From Gigaspora rosea (Eukaryota > Glomeromycota > Glomeromycetes > Diversisporales > Gigasporaceae): a DNA stretch of 64,000 bases. The position numbers and the translations under genes were made by a program. Position 1 is the first letter of the stretch; every line of letters begins with the position of its first letter. The stretch covers positions 101,520-165,519 of the forward strand of contig QKWP01001096.1 in assembly GCA_003550325.1 (NCBI GenBank), written 5' to 3'. Positions 46,395-59,504 of the stretch are shown here, piece by piece. The notes below the pieces were generated by a model. That model was given only the letters and a program-made list of their open reading frames with translations, did no database searches and was not told the origin of the DNA.

Positions 46395-49100
46395 ATCATA
46401 AATATCTACCCATTTCTACTTTTTTATCTGCTATTTTTTCTTTTTCATAAAACACATTTAATATTACCTGATGAAGATGTCAATCATCTGATGGGTCTTA
46501 TGAAAAAAAACTACTAATACAAAAAAAATACATTAGCTTTACCATATAAATGCAAAATAACGTGTAGGGGTTACATGTACTTTTGAATTTCAGCCTAAAT
46601 TAGGCTTAATTTAGGCCAAAATTCGAATTAATGCCCCTGTGCATTAAACCACTCTAGTGTTACCACCCTAAAAAATTTTATATTATTTCACCAACCAATC
46701 AGATCTGAGATCAGGTGTAATGCAAAGAAATGCAAAAATTAAAATAAACCAAAAACTTATTCATAAATTAACATTTACCTAATAAAAGTTTTCTTTATAA
46801 AAATTTGGTATTAAAAAAGGACTTTTAATCTAATTTAATAGAAACTCCAAATGGAAATTTTTTAGTAAAAATTTTTAAGTTGGAACTTACTCTACATTAT
46901 TTTGCATTTATATAGTAGCACTTAAGAAACATTCTATAAAAGTTTAAAAAGATAATAAATAAAGCTATATATTATTTTTTATTGTATAATTTTTTATGAC
47001 AAATAGTAGTTTGTTAATGGTTTTGTTAATCATTAGTAGTTTTGTCAATCACCACCAGTATTATCGATTGTTAACTGTTTTATTTGGTTCATTATTTGAT
47101 GAATCCTTTATTAATTTAAAAATAGTTTTAGCAAGCATCTTTAGCATAAATGCACATTAATCTGTGCAATTAAAGAATTATGCCAATGCATAAAATCCAA
47201 CTCTAGTTTGTTAATATTTTGTTAATTTTATTAATGATCTATAGGTTTGGCATTTATCTATAGTTTTGTTATTCATCTATAGTTTTGTTATTTATCAATA
47301 GTTTTGGTATTTATTCATAGTTTTGCCATTTATCCGGGTTTCATCAAACAAAACCAGAAATAAACCTATTTTCTTTGTGCAGAAATTGTTTTGTTAGGCA
47401 TTATTAGAGTTAAGTACTTAAATATTAAATTTGTTATATTTATTTCTGACAATACATTATTTATAGTTTTCTATTATTTACAAGATTATGATTAATATTA
47501 CAAAGAGAGTAATTATTTAGATAAGATACTTTTATCTATTACCTTTTAGAAATATCCAATTCAGTTACTTGTTATTGAAAGTATATAATATATATTTTAT
47601 TACATATATTAAGATAATAAAATAATAATAAGTTGTTAGACAGGCACTGCCTAATAATGGGTTATTTGATCAAGAATTTAAAATTAGCATAGAAAATTGA
47701 ATTCTAAAGAAATTTAATTTCTTATACTAATCTTAAGAGTAGAGTATAATGACGTCATTTCTATTATAAAACTTATTGTTATGATCATCAGTAACACAAA
47801 ATTACTAATACTAATATGAGATCGAATATTCTAGATATTTTGTTTACTATAAAAAACCGGTTTTAACTTGTTTTGTCCTATCACAAAAAATTTTCTGTTG
47901 CAACTATTGCTAACTTCTTGATATATTTTTAAAAAAATTAAATATAAACTATTAAATTTTTTGTATCGAAATAAAAATTCAGATATTGAAAATACCGTAA
48001 ATCTATTTTTTTTTTGATATAAACAAATTGCATTTTATTTACTATAGTAGTAAGTTTTTGTATGCTGTGATACATAATACAGCAATTTTACTGTTATTGA
48101 AAATGATCGACATACACTCTACCCTTAAATACTTGACCTAATAAATAAATTATAAGGTACTATAAGCATGCTAATAATGGATTTATCTAGTGGTTTATAT
48201 ATTTTGCCTGGCCAATAATAAAATTACTGGTCAAAGATAATAGTTTTACCTATTTTTAACTATTATCTCTGCCAAATAATAAAATTATTGGGCAGATAAA
48301 TTATGGTAAGCTGCTGGATAACAATTAATACCAGGAACATAGTACAAAGTATAAAGTATATAGTTTACTAAAAAGTTAATTGTTAAGTAGTGTATACTAC
48401 AAATTCAAGGATCTAATTGGATAATTGAAACTTGCAACTTTAGATTTCTATATAAGTTCATGTGTATATTAATATACATATGTACATGATATTTTCTATA
48501 GTAAGATAGTTTAATTTCTTTGACTAATCATTAATTAAATGCAAAAAAAATAATATAACAATATAATCTCAGTTAGTATTATTAAGAGTTTTCTTATATA
48601 CTGTATAGGAGTATGTAATTTTTAGTATATAATTAAAAGATGACTAGCACTTTTAAGAGACACATAGAATTAAATGTTCAAAAAAACTAGTAGATTGATC
48701 TATTTTGGACCTTGCTAAGCATATTATATCTTTACTTAGTTTTTTCTGCTATATATATATAATATAAATAACAAACTATATATTAAATTCTTGGGTTTGG
48801 TATTACTATTGCAATATTTTTGTGCTCTAATATTATAATATTATCTTATTCTACTCCTGCTATGTTTATTATTTTTTTTATATAGTCAAATCAAAAGTAT
48901 TTTACCTTAGTAATTTTAAATTAAAAAGCTAAAGTCTTAAACTTATAGTAAATAATAATCAATAAATACTAAATAGTAATTTTTTTTATAGAAAAACAAA
49001 CCTTTAGAACTTTTTCAACAATTACTAGTACCAACAAAAATCAAATAAAAATTTAAGGGATTATATATATGTACCCAAAGGTACATATACCCGCATCATG
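46395..49100. other. Gene-free AT-rich stretch with short repeats
   Basis: 47236-47338 holds five ~20-bp tandem units of the type tctatagttttgttattta. 48205-48310 is a small inverted repeat (gccnaataataaaattantgg). A ccaatcag...gatcaggtgtaatg segment at 46690-46720 matches the dispersed family at 49117. No coding sequence. Confidence 0.45.
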
Positions 49101-49104
49101 TGAC

Positions 49105-49318
49105 CTATAGATCACTACCAAAATTCAAGATCAGGTATAACGTTACATGATCAGAAAAATTCAAAACAAACGTTCATTTTGACAAAAAATCGCTCATTTC
49201 GCAAGAAACTGCATACTAAACCACCTTCTGTACATTGATTAAAAGTTTTCCTTGAGCGATTTTACTATACAATAGCCTAAATCCTAACCCTAATATAGTT
49301 CTCACCCTAACCCTAACC
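49105..49318 (+). repeat. Dispersed ~200-bp repeat with telomere-like 3' tail, copy 1
   Basis: It starts with aaaattcaagatcaggtata, then aattcaaaacaaacg, ccttctg and cttgagcgattttacta, and ends in cctaaccctaat...accctaaccctaacc. It is colinear with 59505-59700 and, inverted, with 58170-58378. All three share aaatttcaRgatcaggt, nttccttgNgaaattttact and a (C)CCTAA-type tail. Confidence 0.6.
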
Positions 49319-49690
49319 TAGCAAGAAAGCACTTGCATAAAAAAAAAATACTAACAAATACTTTGCCCATAACAAAGCCCATAGCAAAATCGCTAAACGG
49401 CTTCTTAAAAACTTCCTAACTTGACCGTTTTCATAGAGACAAAACAAAGACAAGCCTAATATATATAAAAAAAAAGTATAAAGTTGAGACGCAAGAAAGC
49501 ACTTGCATATATAAATAAAAATACTAACAAATATTTTGCCCAGCCCATACATCCATAACAGAGCCCACGCAAATTCACTGAATGGTTTCTTAAAAATTTA
49601 CTAACTCAACTATTTTCCATGAAGAAAAAACAAAGATGCCAAAAGCCTTATAATAATATACAGTATATATAAAAAAAAAGGTACAAAATT
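49319..49690. repeat. Tandem duplication of a ~175-bp unit
   Basis: gcaagaaagcacttgcata, then aatactaacaaatattttg, then ggtttcttaaaaa-type blocks, occur at 49319-49491 and again at 49492-49690. Shorter aagcactgaagca pieces follow to about 49790. Confidence 0.6.
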
Positions 49691-52516
49691 AAGAACGAAG
49701 AAAGCACTGAAGCACGCTAAAAAGCACTGAAGCAGAACGTAAAAAAGCACAAGCAGAAATGCAAGAAAGCACTAAAGCAAAGACACAACCTACCTACTCA
49801 ATGAAGGCTTCAACAATATAGTTGTAACAGCGAAGATATCAAATGAAGAAGCACCTAAAAAAAATGCAAAGTCAGTAATGTAACAAAAAAAAACAAGCAA
49901 GCAAAGAAGAAAAAAAGCCAATGCTTATCGAAAAAGCCCAACACCCATTTTCTATGCAAATCGAAAGAAAACTTTACAACAATGCTGAAGACAAACACAT
50001 TTAAACTGATATGGATTCCAACACCCACTACCATGACAATTCTGACACCAAAATGATAACTCTACTCCAAGAATGATGACTCCAAGACGACGACTCCAAG
50101 AAAAATGACTCCAAGAAAAAAGCACCTAAAAAAAAGAGAGAAGTTAGTACCTGTAACAAAAAAAACTCATAAAAAAAATACTAAAACTTATCCAAAAACT
50201 GCTCTAGTGCTTCTTAGTTCTTAAAGGGAAAAAGACGAAAAGACTGAGAGATTAGTGACAATAAAAAAAAAAAAAAGAAAAAAATTTGTACTTACTAAAA
50301 AAAAAGAAATACCAGTATTAGTACAATATCGCGAAATAAAAAAAACAATACAGTATTAAAAAAAAATCCAGATTTACCTGCAGATTTAAATCCAAATTGA
50401 ATCTGGTACCATAAAGACAAGTTATATATGATCTACCAATCTCAAAAAATGATTGGTCGATCATATAAGGGTCTCCATGGTAACAGGTCGCATTTCCTTT
50501 TTGCCTTTTATTATTATCTTTTTTTAACGATTTTTTTGTTTTTTTTATTTTTTTTTTAATTTTTTTAACTATTTTTAATTCTTTTTTTTTTTTGTATTTA
50601 TTTTAATTTTTTTTTATATTTTATTAATTTATATTTAATTTTTCTTAATTCTCCAATGGCAGCTTTTGCTATCAGAATTATTTATTTTATTTATTATTAT
50701 TATAATGTTTTTTTATTAAAATTTTGTTTTTTTTATTAATTAATTATTAATTTTATTTTTCAGTTCTAGATCTAGATTAGATTACGTAAAATTTTTTTTA
50801 TTTGACTTATATATTTATTTTTTTTCATCTTTTTTTTTTATTTACTGGTATAGCTTTTATTTACTATGCTTTCATTTTTTATTTAATTTTTATTATTTTT
50901 ATTATTATACATTTTATTTAAATTATTTATTTTGTTATTTGTTTATTTTTTTTTTAATTTTTCCTGTTACACTTTTCAGATAACTTCATCATTAGTGTCA
51001 TAACCTTTCTTCATCGTTGGTGCCATCCATTTTGGAGCAATAGGTTTAGATTTCATCTTTTGAGTTATTAGTCAGTGCTTTGTTGTTGGTGTCAACCATT
51101 TCAGTATATTATTCATTACTAGAGCCATTGGTGTTTTTTTTTCGACATATTTTTGTTGACATCACTAGTTTTAAATATACTTTTTAGTTTTTCTCTTTTT
51201 AGGTTCTTCAGGTGATTTCATTTTCAACATTGCTTTGAGTACATTTTAGAAATTTTGCTTTGGGGTCTATTAGTTTTTTTGGTCATTTTTTATATGACTA
51301 TGTGGTTCTTGTCGCCAATTTTGTATGCATTTCTTGGCATAGATTTCATTTTGAGTGCCCTGTCAGTTTTTTTGAGTGCTCTCTGTGCGAGTTCGTGGTT
51401 GCCTCAGATGTTTTGTCACCGATTTTGATATTGCTTTAGTGCATTTTGAGGTGTTTTTTAAATTTATCTTGGGTACTTTGTTAGTTTTTTGGGTATTTTT
51501 GTGTAGCTTTATAGTTGCTTTAGATGGTTTGTCACCAATTTGTTGAATTTTTTTCTTTTTTTTAGTAATCATGATCATTGGTGTTTCTGCCTTTGTTAGT
51601 GTTGTATTATCACTAGTGTTTCATTAACTATTTGCTATAGGATGTATATTATATTCCAAATTGTATCTGATTTGTTAGAGAATTGTTTATAATAAATAAA
51701 TAAAAAAAATAAAATTTTTATTAAATTGCTTTATATTATTGTTATAGCAAAGTGATAATTAGGTAATTGTAAAAAATATATGAATATTCAAATTTATTCT
51801 TTTTCGATATTACTTTAGTACTTTATATTAGGTATATATCGAGAACATGATATATTACAGAATTTTATATATGCAATATATATACACAGCATGTATATGG
51901 CATATATACTATATGTGTACTATATGTGTCTAGTATGTGTCTGATATCCTACATGAACACTACATATATCAGGTATGTGTATAAATATATCATATATATT
52001 GATCACATATCATATATATTATATATATATCAGGTACTTGATATTATATCAATGTGTATAATTTTGACCTGTGTAAGTTAGCTTTAGATATAACTACAAA
52101 ACTACTTCTCAAAATATCACAAAACATTTCTGAAAATATATAGAAACCTATTGTATTAAACTGCTGTCTACAAAAAACAACTTTCTAATACCTCTACTCT
52201 GCTATCTATTTTTTTAACTCTTCCAACCAATCGGCTACACTATCACATACTAGAATCTCTTATACTTATAGCTGTATATATAGTTTTCCTAACCAATAAT
52301 ACACTAACAATTAATGCCCTCCAGTAGGATTAGCTCTATGTAAAATCTCTATCTGGTCTACTTTGTGGACCCTATTTAGTTCCTCTACTAATTCAATTTT
52401 AAATATACAAATCTAGATGAGATTTACTACTCTAGTAAGTAAATTTAAATAGCAGATAAATTATCTAAGTGTCATACTTGTTAATAATTTGTATATAGAG
52501 TAATTTTGTAATAATA
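49691..52516. other. Low-complexity A-rich then T-rich region
   Basis: 50030-50130 has several gatgactccaagaa units. 50405-50475 has an inverted tgatctaccaatct/attggtcgatcat pair. 50490-50980 is almost pure T-rich on this strand. 51840-52040 is an atatat/gtgtat microsatellite. Frames on the minus strand at 51363-51578 are lysine-rich low complexity. No gene is supported. Confidence 0.45.
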
Positions 52517-53735
52517 TAAAATGTACCCAAAGCGCCTCTGGAGGCACTTTTACAAATTAATAAAGATTGAGACAATACCTCACTTTAATACAAAAAAAAA
52601 ATACTATAAACATTGAAGCAATAATTTTTCTCAATCTACATATTAACTTAAAATTAAATTTCATAATTATATAGAGCAAAAGAAGAGGAATAAAAAACCT
52701 TTTCTGCCAAGTTACAGTTTCACTATTTTTGCACAAAATAAAAAAGTAACTTTGCCAAAAACAAATATTTTCCAATTTTAAAATAATACGTACATGTAAA
52801 ATTATGCCCTGAACAACTTTACTTAGCCGATGGAGGAGGTTACCTTGTAAAAAAATGGATTAGTTATCTATGGGGCATGCCATTTATTATATAATTTTTA
52901 CTATGAATATATAGTCAGAAGTAGTGATCATGTCTATATATTATATTTATCAATCAGAATTAGATAAAATGATCACACTATACATAGGTAGAGGTGGCTA
53001 CTAAATAAAAAATATTACATAATAAATGGCATGCCCCTATGTACTAAATTTAAAATTTTTGGGATTTCAATATAAAACCCCTTTTTTGTCAAAATAACCT
53101 ACTTTGGGCGCTTAAACAAAGTTGTTCAGCATGCAATTTTACTTGTATTTAAATTTAAAATGTGTTTTATTGGCCACTTACTAAATGATAAATGGGGGTG
53201 AAGTTAGAAAAAATTTTTTTTTAAAAAAATTTTTTAGAAAAAATTTTTTTCTAATTTCAATCCTATTTCTCATCTAGTAAATGACCAAGAAAACACATTT
53301 TAAATTTAAATACAAGTAAAATTGCATGTCTAACAACTTTGCTTAAGCACCAAATGTAGGTTATTTTGACAAAAAAAGGGGTTTTATATTAAAAAATCAA
53401 AAATTTTAGCTAGCATATAGATAACCCATTTTTTTTACAAGGTAATCTACTTCTGTCACCTAAGTAAAGTTGTTCAGAACATGATTTTATATGTACTCAG
53501 TATATTAAAATTATAAAATTAGAAAATAGTTTTGATGAAGTTACATTTTCGTTTTGTATAAAAATAGTAGAACTGTAACTTGGCAGAAAGATTTTTTTAT
53601 TTTTCCCCTTTTGCTATATAATCGTGAATTAATATATAGGTTGAGAAATATTATTGCTTCAAAGTTTATATAATTTTATATATTGTACAAGAGAAAACAG
53701 GGCACCACTGGCGCCCTGTGTTAATTTAATCTATT
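52517..53735. repeat. 1.2-kb foldback structure with nested inner palindrome and inserted MITE
   Basis: The outer arms (about 52517-52870 and 53400-53735) mirror each other: gcgcctctggaggcac versus inverted gcgccagtggtgccc, ctgccaagttacagttt, gaacaactttacttag, ggttaccttgtaaaa. The inner arms (53045-53220 and 53230-53405) mirror caatataaaaccccttttttg, aacaaagttgttcagcatgc and aaatttaaaatgtgttttat. The left outer arm is broken by a MITE at 52872-53037. No coding frame. Confidence 0.75.
52872..53037. mobile_element. 166-bp MITE with GGGGCATGCCATTTATTA ends
   Basis: The ends ggggcatgccatttattat and its inverse are perfect over ~17 bp. The flanks tat/tat give a possible 3-bp duplication, suggestive of PIF/Harbinger. 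The opposite foldback arm shows the empty site (tagataaccc inverted), confirming a later insertion. Confidence 0.65.
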
Positions 53736-54002
53736 AAATTATATGTTCATTATGGAAATAATTTGCGTATACACATGACGTGAGCAATTTTCAACTCCAT
53801 GTTAGTGTAATTTCAACGAATTATAATTCAGACCAAAATCCAAAATTACACTTTACTGCATTAAATCTTAACTGCGCAAAATTGTCAGAGACACGAATTT
53901 AAACTAATAAAATGCAAAAATGATTATATATCGGTCACATTTATAATAAAAAACAAACAAATTAAAAAAAAATTAAAAAAATACAATAAATAAATACAAA
54001 TT

Positions 54003-55015
54003 ACTGATTCCAACTATCACTATGTTTCAACTACTATGCTAAATTCTATACTGTCTATTATGCTAAGCTCTATACTATTATGCATGCCCCATATTAACTG
54101 TGTGCTACTATCTTGCTACGTCCCGAACCATCATGCTTCTATTATTATGCTACATTCATTATCATGTGAAACGCTAGTACTATATTAAAAAAAAGAAAAA
54201 AATGCTACTATTTTGCTATGTCCTGAGCTATCATGCATTTACTATCGTACGTTCGTTATCGCACTATGTTCTATTAGTTCTAAAGAAAAAGAAATGTTAG
54301 TACTATATAAAAAAAATAAAAATTAAAAAAATATTACCATGTTACGAACTATCATTACTATTGTCTACGTTCATTATCACGCTATGTTCCGTTCTAAAGA
54401 AAAAAAAGAAAAGTTAATAATATGTATATAAAATATATATATATATATTACTGTGCTACTACTATCTTTCTATGTCCCAAACTATCATGCTTTCTACTAT
54501 TGTATATTCGTTATTGTGCTACATTTTATTCTAAACATTAGTATTGTATTTAAAAAAAAATAAATAAAAAATAATAGTAATGATAATAATGATTACTGTG
54601 CTACTAATGCCTTGAACTATCTTATGTTCATTATCATACTATGTTCCATTCTAAAGAAAAAAAGAAATGTTAGTATTGTGTGTGTATATATATATACATA
54701 ATATATATTATCATGCTACTAAACTATCATGCTTCTACTATCGTGCTATGTTCATTATTGTGCTATGTTCTGTTCCAAAGAAAAAATGTTAGTACTGTAT
54801 ATAAAAAAAAACAAAAAAAATACTATTGTGTTACTAACTACCTTGCTATGTTCTGAACTATCATGTTTCTATTATCATGCTACATTCATTATCATGCAAA
54901 ACAGTAGAACTGTGTTAAAAAAAAGTATAAAAAAAGTATATTACCATGCTATTAAATATCTTGCTATGTCCCAAACCATCATGCTTCTACTATAGTACGT
55001 TCATTATCCGTAACT
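54003..55015 (+). repeat. ~125-bp degenerate satellite array
   Basis: About eight units, each with a ctatcatgcttctactatcg block, a cgttcattatc(a/g)(c/t)gctatgtt block, a ctaaagaaaaa(g)aaatgtta block and an A-rich tatataaaaaaa block. Frames across it (54729-54995) are repeat-derived, not a gene. Confidence 0.7.
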
Positions 55016-55019
55016 TCAA

Positions 55020-56402
55020 AGTGCGCATAAGAGCAGAAACAATTTTCTAAATATGAAAGATACTTTACAAAGTGTATGTAATGAAAGAAAGTCGATCTTT
55101 TAAAAAAATAATCAATAATAACTGATTATTAAAAAAAAAAAAGTCGCAATAATTACAGTTTTAAAAGTTTTCCACAGCCTGATTACAAAATAGTAAAGTG
55201 TAATTGAATTTTTTTTTATTCTCTTCATCAACACTGATTCCTGTTTTCCTCTAGTTTGCACCAATGCATCCATCATTGACATGTGTTGTCCAATTTTATC
55301 TGATTCTTCACATGTGCAGAAAATCTGATATGGGTGGCTGTATCTCTTTTGATCACGTGATCTACTATCACTTCGCATTATTTAGTTTTACATAACAACC
55401 TATTTTTATAATTATCGGTATTTATTGTATTGATATAAGAAGCTAACCACTAACCAATTTAAAAAATTATATTGCCATCTAATAAAAAAGCATTCTAATA
55501 TATTATTGTATAACATTGTTTCTAAGCCCCATTAGTGCACATATATGGGAAAGCTAATCAACTGGATTTTACAAAGATACGATTATCGTGAGAAATAATT
55601 TTGCAATGTATTCTATTATTAGTCAAGGCACTTTTTTTATCCAATCAGATAATTAAAAATGAACACACTCATGACGGCTGGTAATTTTATAATGTTTTGA
55701 TTACCACAAAATAGCACATATCTGTGTAGTATTTTAATTACTTGCATGGTATTTCAAGTACATGCATGTGTGCTCTTTTAAAACTAATCTAGATTTTATG
55801 CACCAAAGAGATTTTTGAAATAGCTCTCATGTGCAGTATATAAATATTTATTTGAAAATCAATCTCCTTAAATAGAAAATAAATAACTTAGTAGCAAATA
55901 ATTTTCTAAATTATAAATCTTCAATTTGTTTTATTCAGGACGTATATACATAAATAAGTAGTTATTCTGTACAGTACTAAAAATCTAATCTTAAAAATTA
56001 CCCCTATTAGCATTCTTTTAAATATACCTTTTTTGCTATTTAGCTATTTTCAATTTATATAAATAAAATAGAAGAACAATTAATATTATTCTCAATACAT
56101 TCCTTTAGTATACTGTACATATAAACTTCTATGCTAATCTCATTATTATTTTGATTTTTATTTATTTTTTATTTGCTATTTATTTTAATTTTTAATTTTT
56201 ATTTATCGATATTAAATTTAATTATTTATTTATTTATATGCTTTATGACCAATTACATATTAATTGACTTTATCTGGTGCATATATAAAGTATTGCTTGT
56301 AGATTATCTCTGTTCTTAGGCATCATTATAGCATTATATCCCTAACTTTATTTTTTTATAAAATTATCAACAATCTGCATATAGTAAATTGTAATTAATA
56401 TT
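55020..56402. other. Intergenic, nothing firm
   Basis: AT-rich. The frame on the minus strand at 55112-55378 has no recognisable domain. A phrase at 56003-56050 (tagcattcttttaaatatacc) repeats one at 28972-29000, so a shared dispersed repeat is likely. Confidence 0.4.
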
Positions 56403-56565
56403 ATTGTTACAACCTTGGTGTTGAGTTAATTAGTTATTGCTATAATGTTGGGGTTGAAAAAATTGAACATAAAACATTTACATATTATATTATACAGTAT
56501 TAAAGTTAAAAAGATGACCATTATAATTTATTATCAAAAATCTGCTAAAATGAGAGTAGTGCTAA
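56403..56565 (+). pseudogene. Sel1-repeat gene relic
   Basis: Codons read YCYNLGVELISYCYNVGVEK, then IEHKTFTYY. After a shift, IYYQKSAKM follows. These are the conserved YCY-NG-GVEKDEHKAFIYY and YYQKSAKM phrases of the Sel1 gene at 38244. One to two repeat units survive with deletions of the linker residues, and no start or flanking domain remains. Confidence 0.55.
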
Positions 56566-57100
56566 TAGAATATTATAAAAATTTGATGATAAACTGTTAG
56601 TATTGTAAAAAAAGAAAATCAAAATAGCACTAAGAATTTTTTCTGTGGTTTAGTACACTTAAAGTTAGTATACTATATAAGGTGCATACTATTTTAGAAT
56701 GCACATGAGCATTATATTGAAGCCAAGTATACTATTTTAGAAAATGTTATTTTTGAAATAACACCCATGTGCATTATTCCACAGTAATATAGTATATTTT
56801 TATTAAAAGTTTTTACTGCTTTCTCTTTAATAATTATACAGTCTGTATCATGCAAATATGTAATTGTATGAAGGTTATTATTATTATATGCTTATAAAAA
56901 GGTCTTTTTTATAATTTTATTAGTAAAATGGTTGCAGATTTTGGTGTGATTATAAAAAGGTTTTACTATGATGTGATTATAGAGGAGGTGACTATATAGG
57001 AGGAAGACAGTACAATTATAGTCATTTAAATATAAAAATATTAAGCATATGCAAACTACAGTAAACTACATACTCACCATAGTGATTTATTGGATAGTTA

Positions 57101-57294
57101 AATAATTGGATACGTGTCATTTCATTGACAATTATTTCACCGACAGCTCACTTAACCAACATCACACCAAGTGACAATTTACTAAAAATACATACATGCT
57201 ACTAATAAACCCCTAACTCTAACCCTATGTGATGTCGGCTAAGTGAACTTTCAGTGAAATGATTGTTGGTGAAGTGACCACCTTCCAAATAATT
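57101..57294. mobile_element. ~194-bp inverted-repeat MITE
   Basis: The left arm aataattggatacgtgtcat, then tcatttcattgacaattatt and cacttaaccaacatcac, mirrors the right arm (inverse of aattatttggaaggtggtca, then acttagccgacatcac). The loop contains aaccctatg. No coding sequence. Confidence 0.6.
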
Positions 57295-57962
57295 ATGGTT
57301 AATCATACTTTTCATTAAACACAGTCGTTAAAGTAAACAAAATTAAATTTCGTACTCACACTAATAATTTATTGAATTAATTAATTATATTAATTACATA
57401 CATTTTTTTGAAACTCAATCATTAAAGTGAACAGAATTAAACCTCAAATATATATTTTTCTTGAAACACTATCATTAAAATGAATATAGTTATTCGATAA
57501 ATGAATTACAAAAATAATAATGCAATCATTTAAATGATCAAATATTGCAATTTTTTTACAATTTGTTATATTTTTGGATTCTGCCAATTAAAAACGTTAA
57601 ATGTACAAACCCAAATTTTAAATTATATAATAAAAATATGTAATAGAATATTAGAATATATAGATAATATTGATAGATAAAATTGGTATGCTTAATATAA
57701 TATTTTAGTATCTTTTTTATTATTATTACCATCAAATAATCTTCATATTGTTTTCTTACATTTTGGTTATGTTTTTGAAGATGATCAATCAAATAGATAA
57801 ATTCTGAATCAGGTAGTATGGATAATAGTAAAAAATCACATGATTATTTCTAATTACAAATTTTTTATGTAATTATGCATTAGTTTTCCTAATTCATCTG
57901 TAAACTGTTATACTCCTATACGTTAATGACCACTTTAAATGAAACAATTATTGCATCATTAT

Positions 57963-58125
57963 AGTTATTATAGAGACCACTGGATCAAAAATTAACCAAC
58001 CAAAAGTATTATAAAGGCTACATTCTGGTGAAGATTAATGATCTACATAATGTCATGCAACTACTGGATCAGGAATCAACCAATCAAAAGCATTTTAAAG
58101 GCTATATTTTTTTAGTATTTAGAAA
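57963..58125 (+). repeat. Direct duplication of a ~60-bp segment
   Basis: ctggatcaaaaattaaccaa, then ccaaaagtattataaaggct (57977-58020), recurs as ctggatcaggaatcaaccaa, then tcaaaagcattttaaaggct (58063-58105). Confidence 0.55.
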
Positions 58126-58169
58126 ATTACAAGTAGTAGAGATATCACATATAAATAAACTGGGCTTTT

Positions 58170-58378
58170 TATTAGTTAGGGTTAGGTTTAGGTTAGGTAG
58201 AGTTAGAATAGACCTTTATGCTAAAATTTTACAAGGAATTTTTTTTGTTAGAAAGTGAAAGATAGTTTCATATAAGTTAAAAGCAACTTTTCAAAATGGC
58301 CATTTGTTTTGAATCTTCCTGATAGTGCTACATTACACCTGATCTTGAAATTTTATTGGTCAATTATTAAGATGTAAT
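58170..58378 (-). repeat. Dispersed ~200-bp repeat with telomere-like tail, copy 2 (inverted)
   Basis: On the minus strand: ccaataaaatttcaagatca, ggtgtaatg, gattcaaaacaaatgg, tccttgtaaaattttagc, then cctaacctaaacctaaccct. It matches copies at 49105 and 59505. Confidence 0.6.
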
Positions 58379-58490
58379 GTATAAGCACAATGCAGTGGTG
58401 CGACACCTATTTACCTCCTTAATTTATTATATATTTGTGTCAAATATATATAATTTGGATTTTATCTGAAACTTATATGAAGTTAATTTT

Positions 58491-58853
58491 TAGGCAATGC
58501 AAAGTTGATTTTTCGTTTTGCATTATATGGGTTTCAAAATTCAGGACGGACAGACGGTTTTTTTTTAATTTACTGCAAATAGAATAATGTCACATTTAAC
58601 TGTTAAGGTTATACGAGGATAATTTTTCATTTTGCACAACAAGGAATCAAAAAATTGGGCCGGCAGTCATATTTTTCCTGTCAACCTATCGGACAATTAC
58701 GGGAAATTAAGGTCATCGTCGGGTGACACCGGATGAAAATAGTGTCATAAATCGAACAATTGGCACAATTGGGAACTAAAAAAAATTGAAAATTTTGAAA
58801 AAATAGAATGGCGGGTAATAAAAACGAAAAATCAACTTTATGTGTCTTATAAC
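58491..58853. mobile_element. MITE with GCCACAC-type family ends, copy 2
   Basis: The left end aggcaatgcaaagttgattt, then ttcgttttgcatta, mirrors the right end (inverse of agacacataaagttgatttt, then tcgttttta). The same family as 41820-42050. An internal repeat of the left-end phrase (ggataatttttcattttgca, 58619-58638) suggests a second, partial copy. Confidence 0.5.
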
Positions 58854-59504
58854 AATTAATTAAATTATATCGTATTGTGTAGTAATAATACCGGCAATAA
58901 TCAAATACTATACGCGACAGAATGGAATGCAACAATGGATAGGTAATAGATATTTACGGTTCTTATGCCATAACATTCCTGACTAAAATTTTTACTGATG
59001 ACGTAATGGGCGTGGAAAATTTTTAATATTTTCATTGCATTGTGTCATTATAAAAATATCATCAGAAATGTTCATGCAAGAACATTGCGGCCGTGGAATA
59101 TAGTTTGATGACAAATGAAGCATCTAATTGGACAATTATTTTTGCTCTATATAAAACGATTTATCTCTTATTTTTACTTTTTATTATTAATTCTCGCATT
59201 GTTGTTATAAAATAAAATTTTCCTATAAAAACCAAATTATTTGAATTAGTGCAAATATGAAACTTGCCGTTATAATAATTTACTCTAATACTACAACATC
59301 ATAAAAGAGCAGAGAATCAATTTGTCAAGAATATATGAACGAACACAAATTCATACATATTAATAAATCAAAATATAAAATATTTGCATTTACGACATGC
59401 GCAACTACCTTAATTGGTAATGTTACCGACTGTACTACTCTCCACTTTAACATGTATTTAGACCCATCGCCCTTGCTCTCCCACAAAAATTGTTCACCCC
59501 TGTA

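Noticed and set aside
49257-49318. A true telomere end
   Set aside because: Only a few CCCTAA units in the interior of the window, shared by three dispersed repeat copies; it is an interstitial tail.
51363-51578. Lysine/threonine-rich 71-codon minus-strand frame
   Set aside because: Low-complexity translation of T-rich DNA with partially repeated ttttgtcacc phrases; no start context or family.
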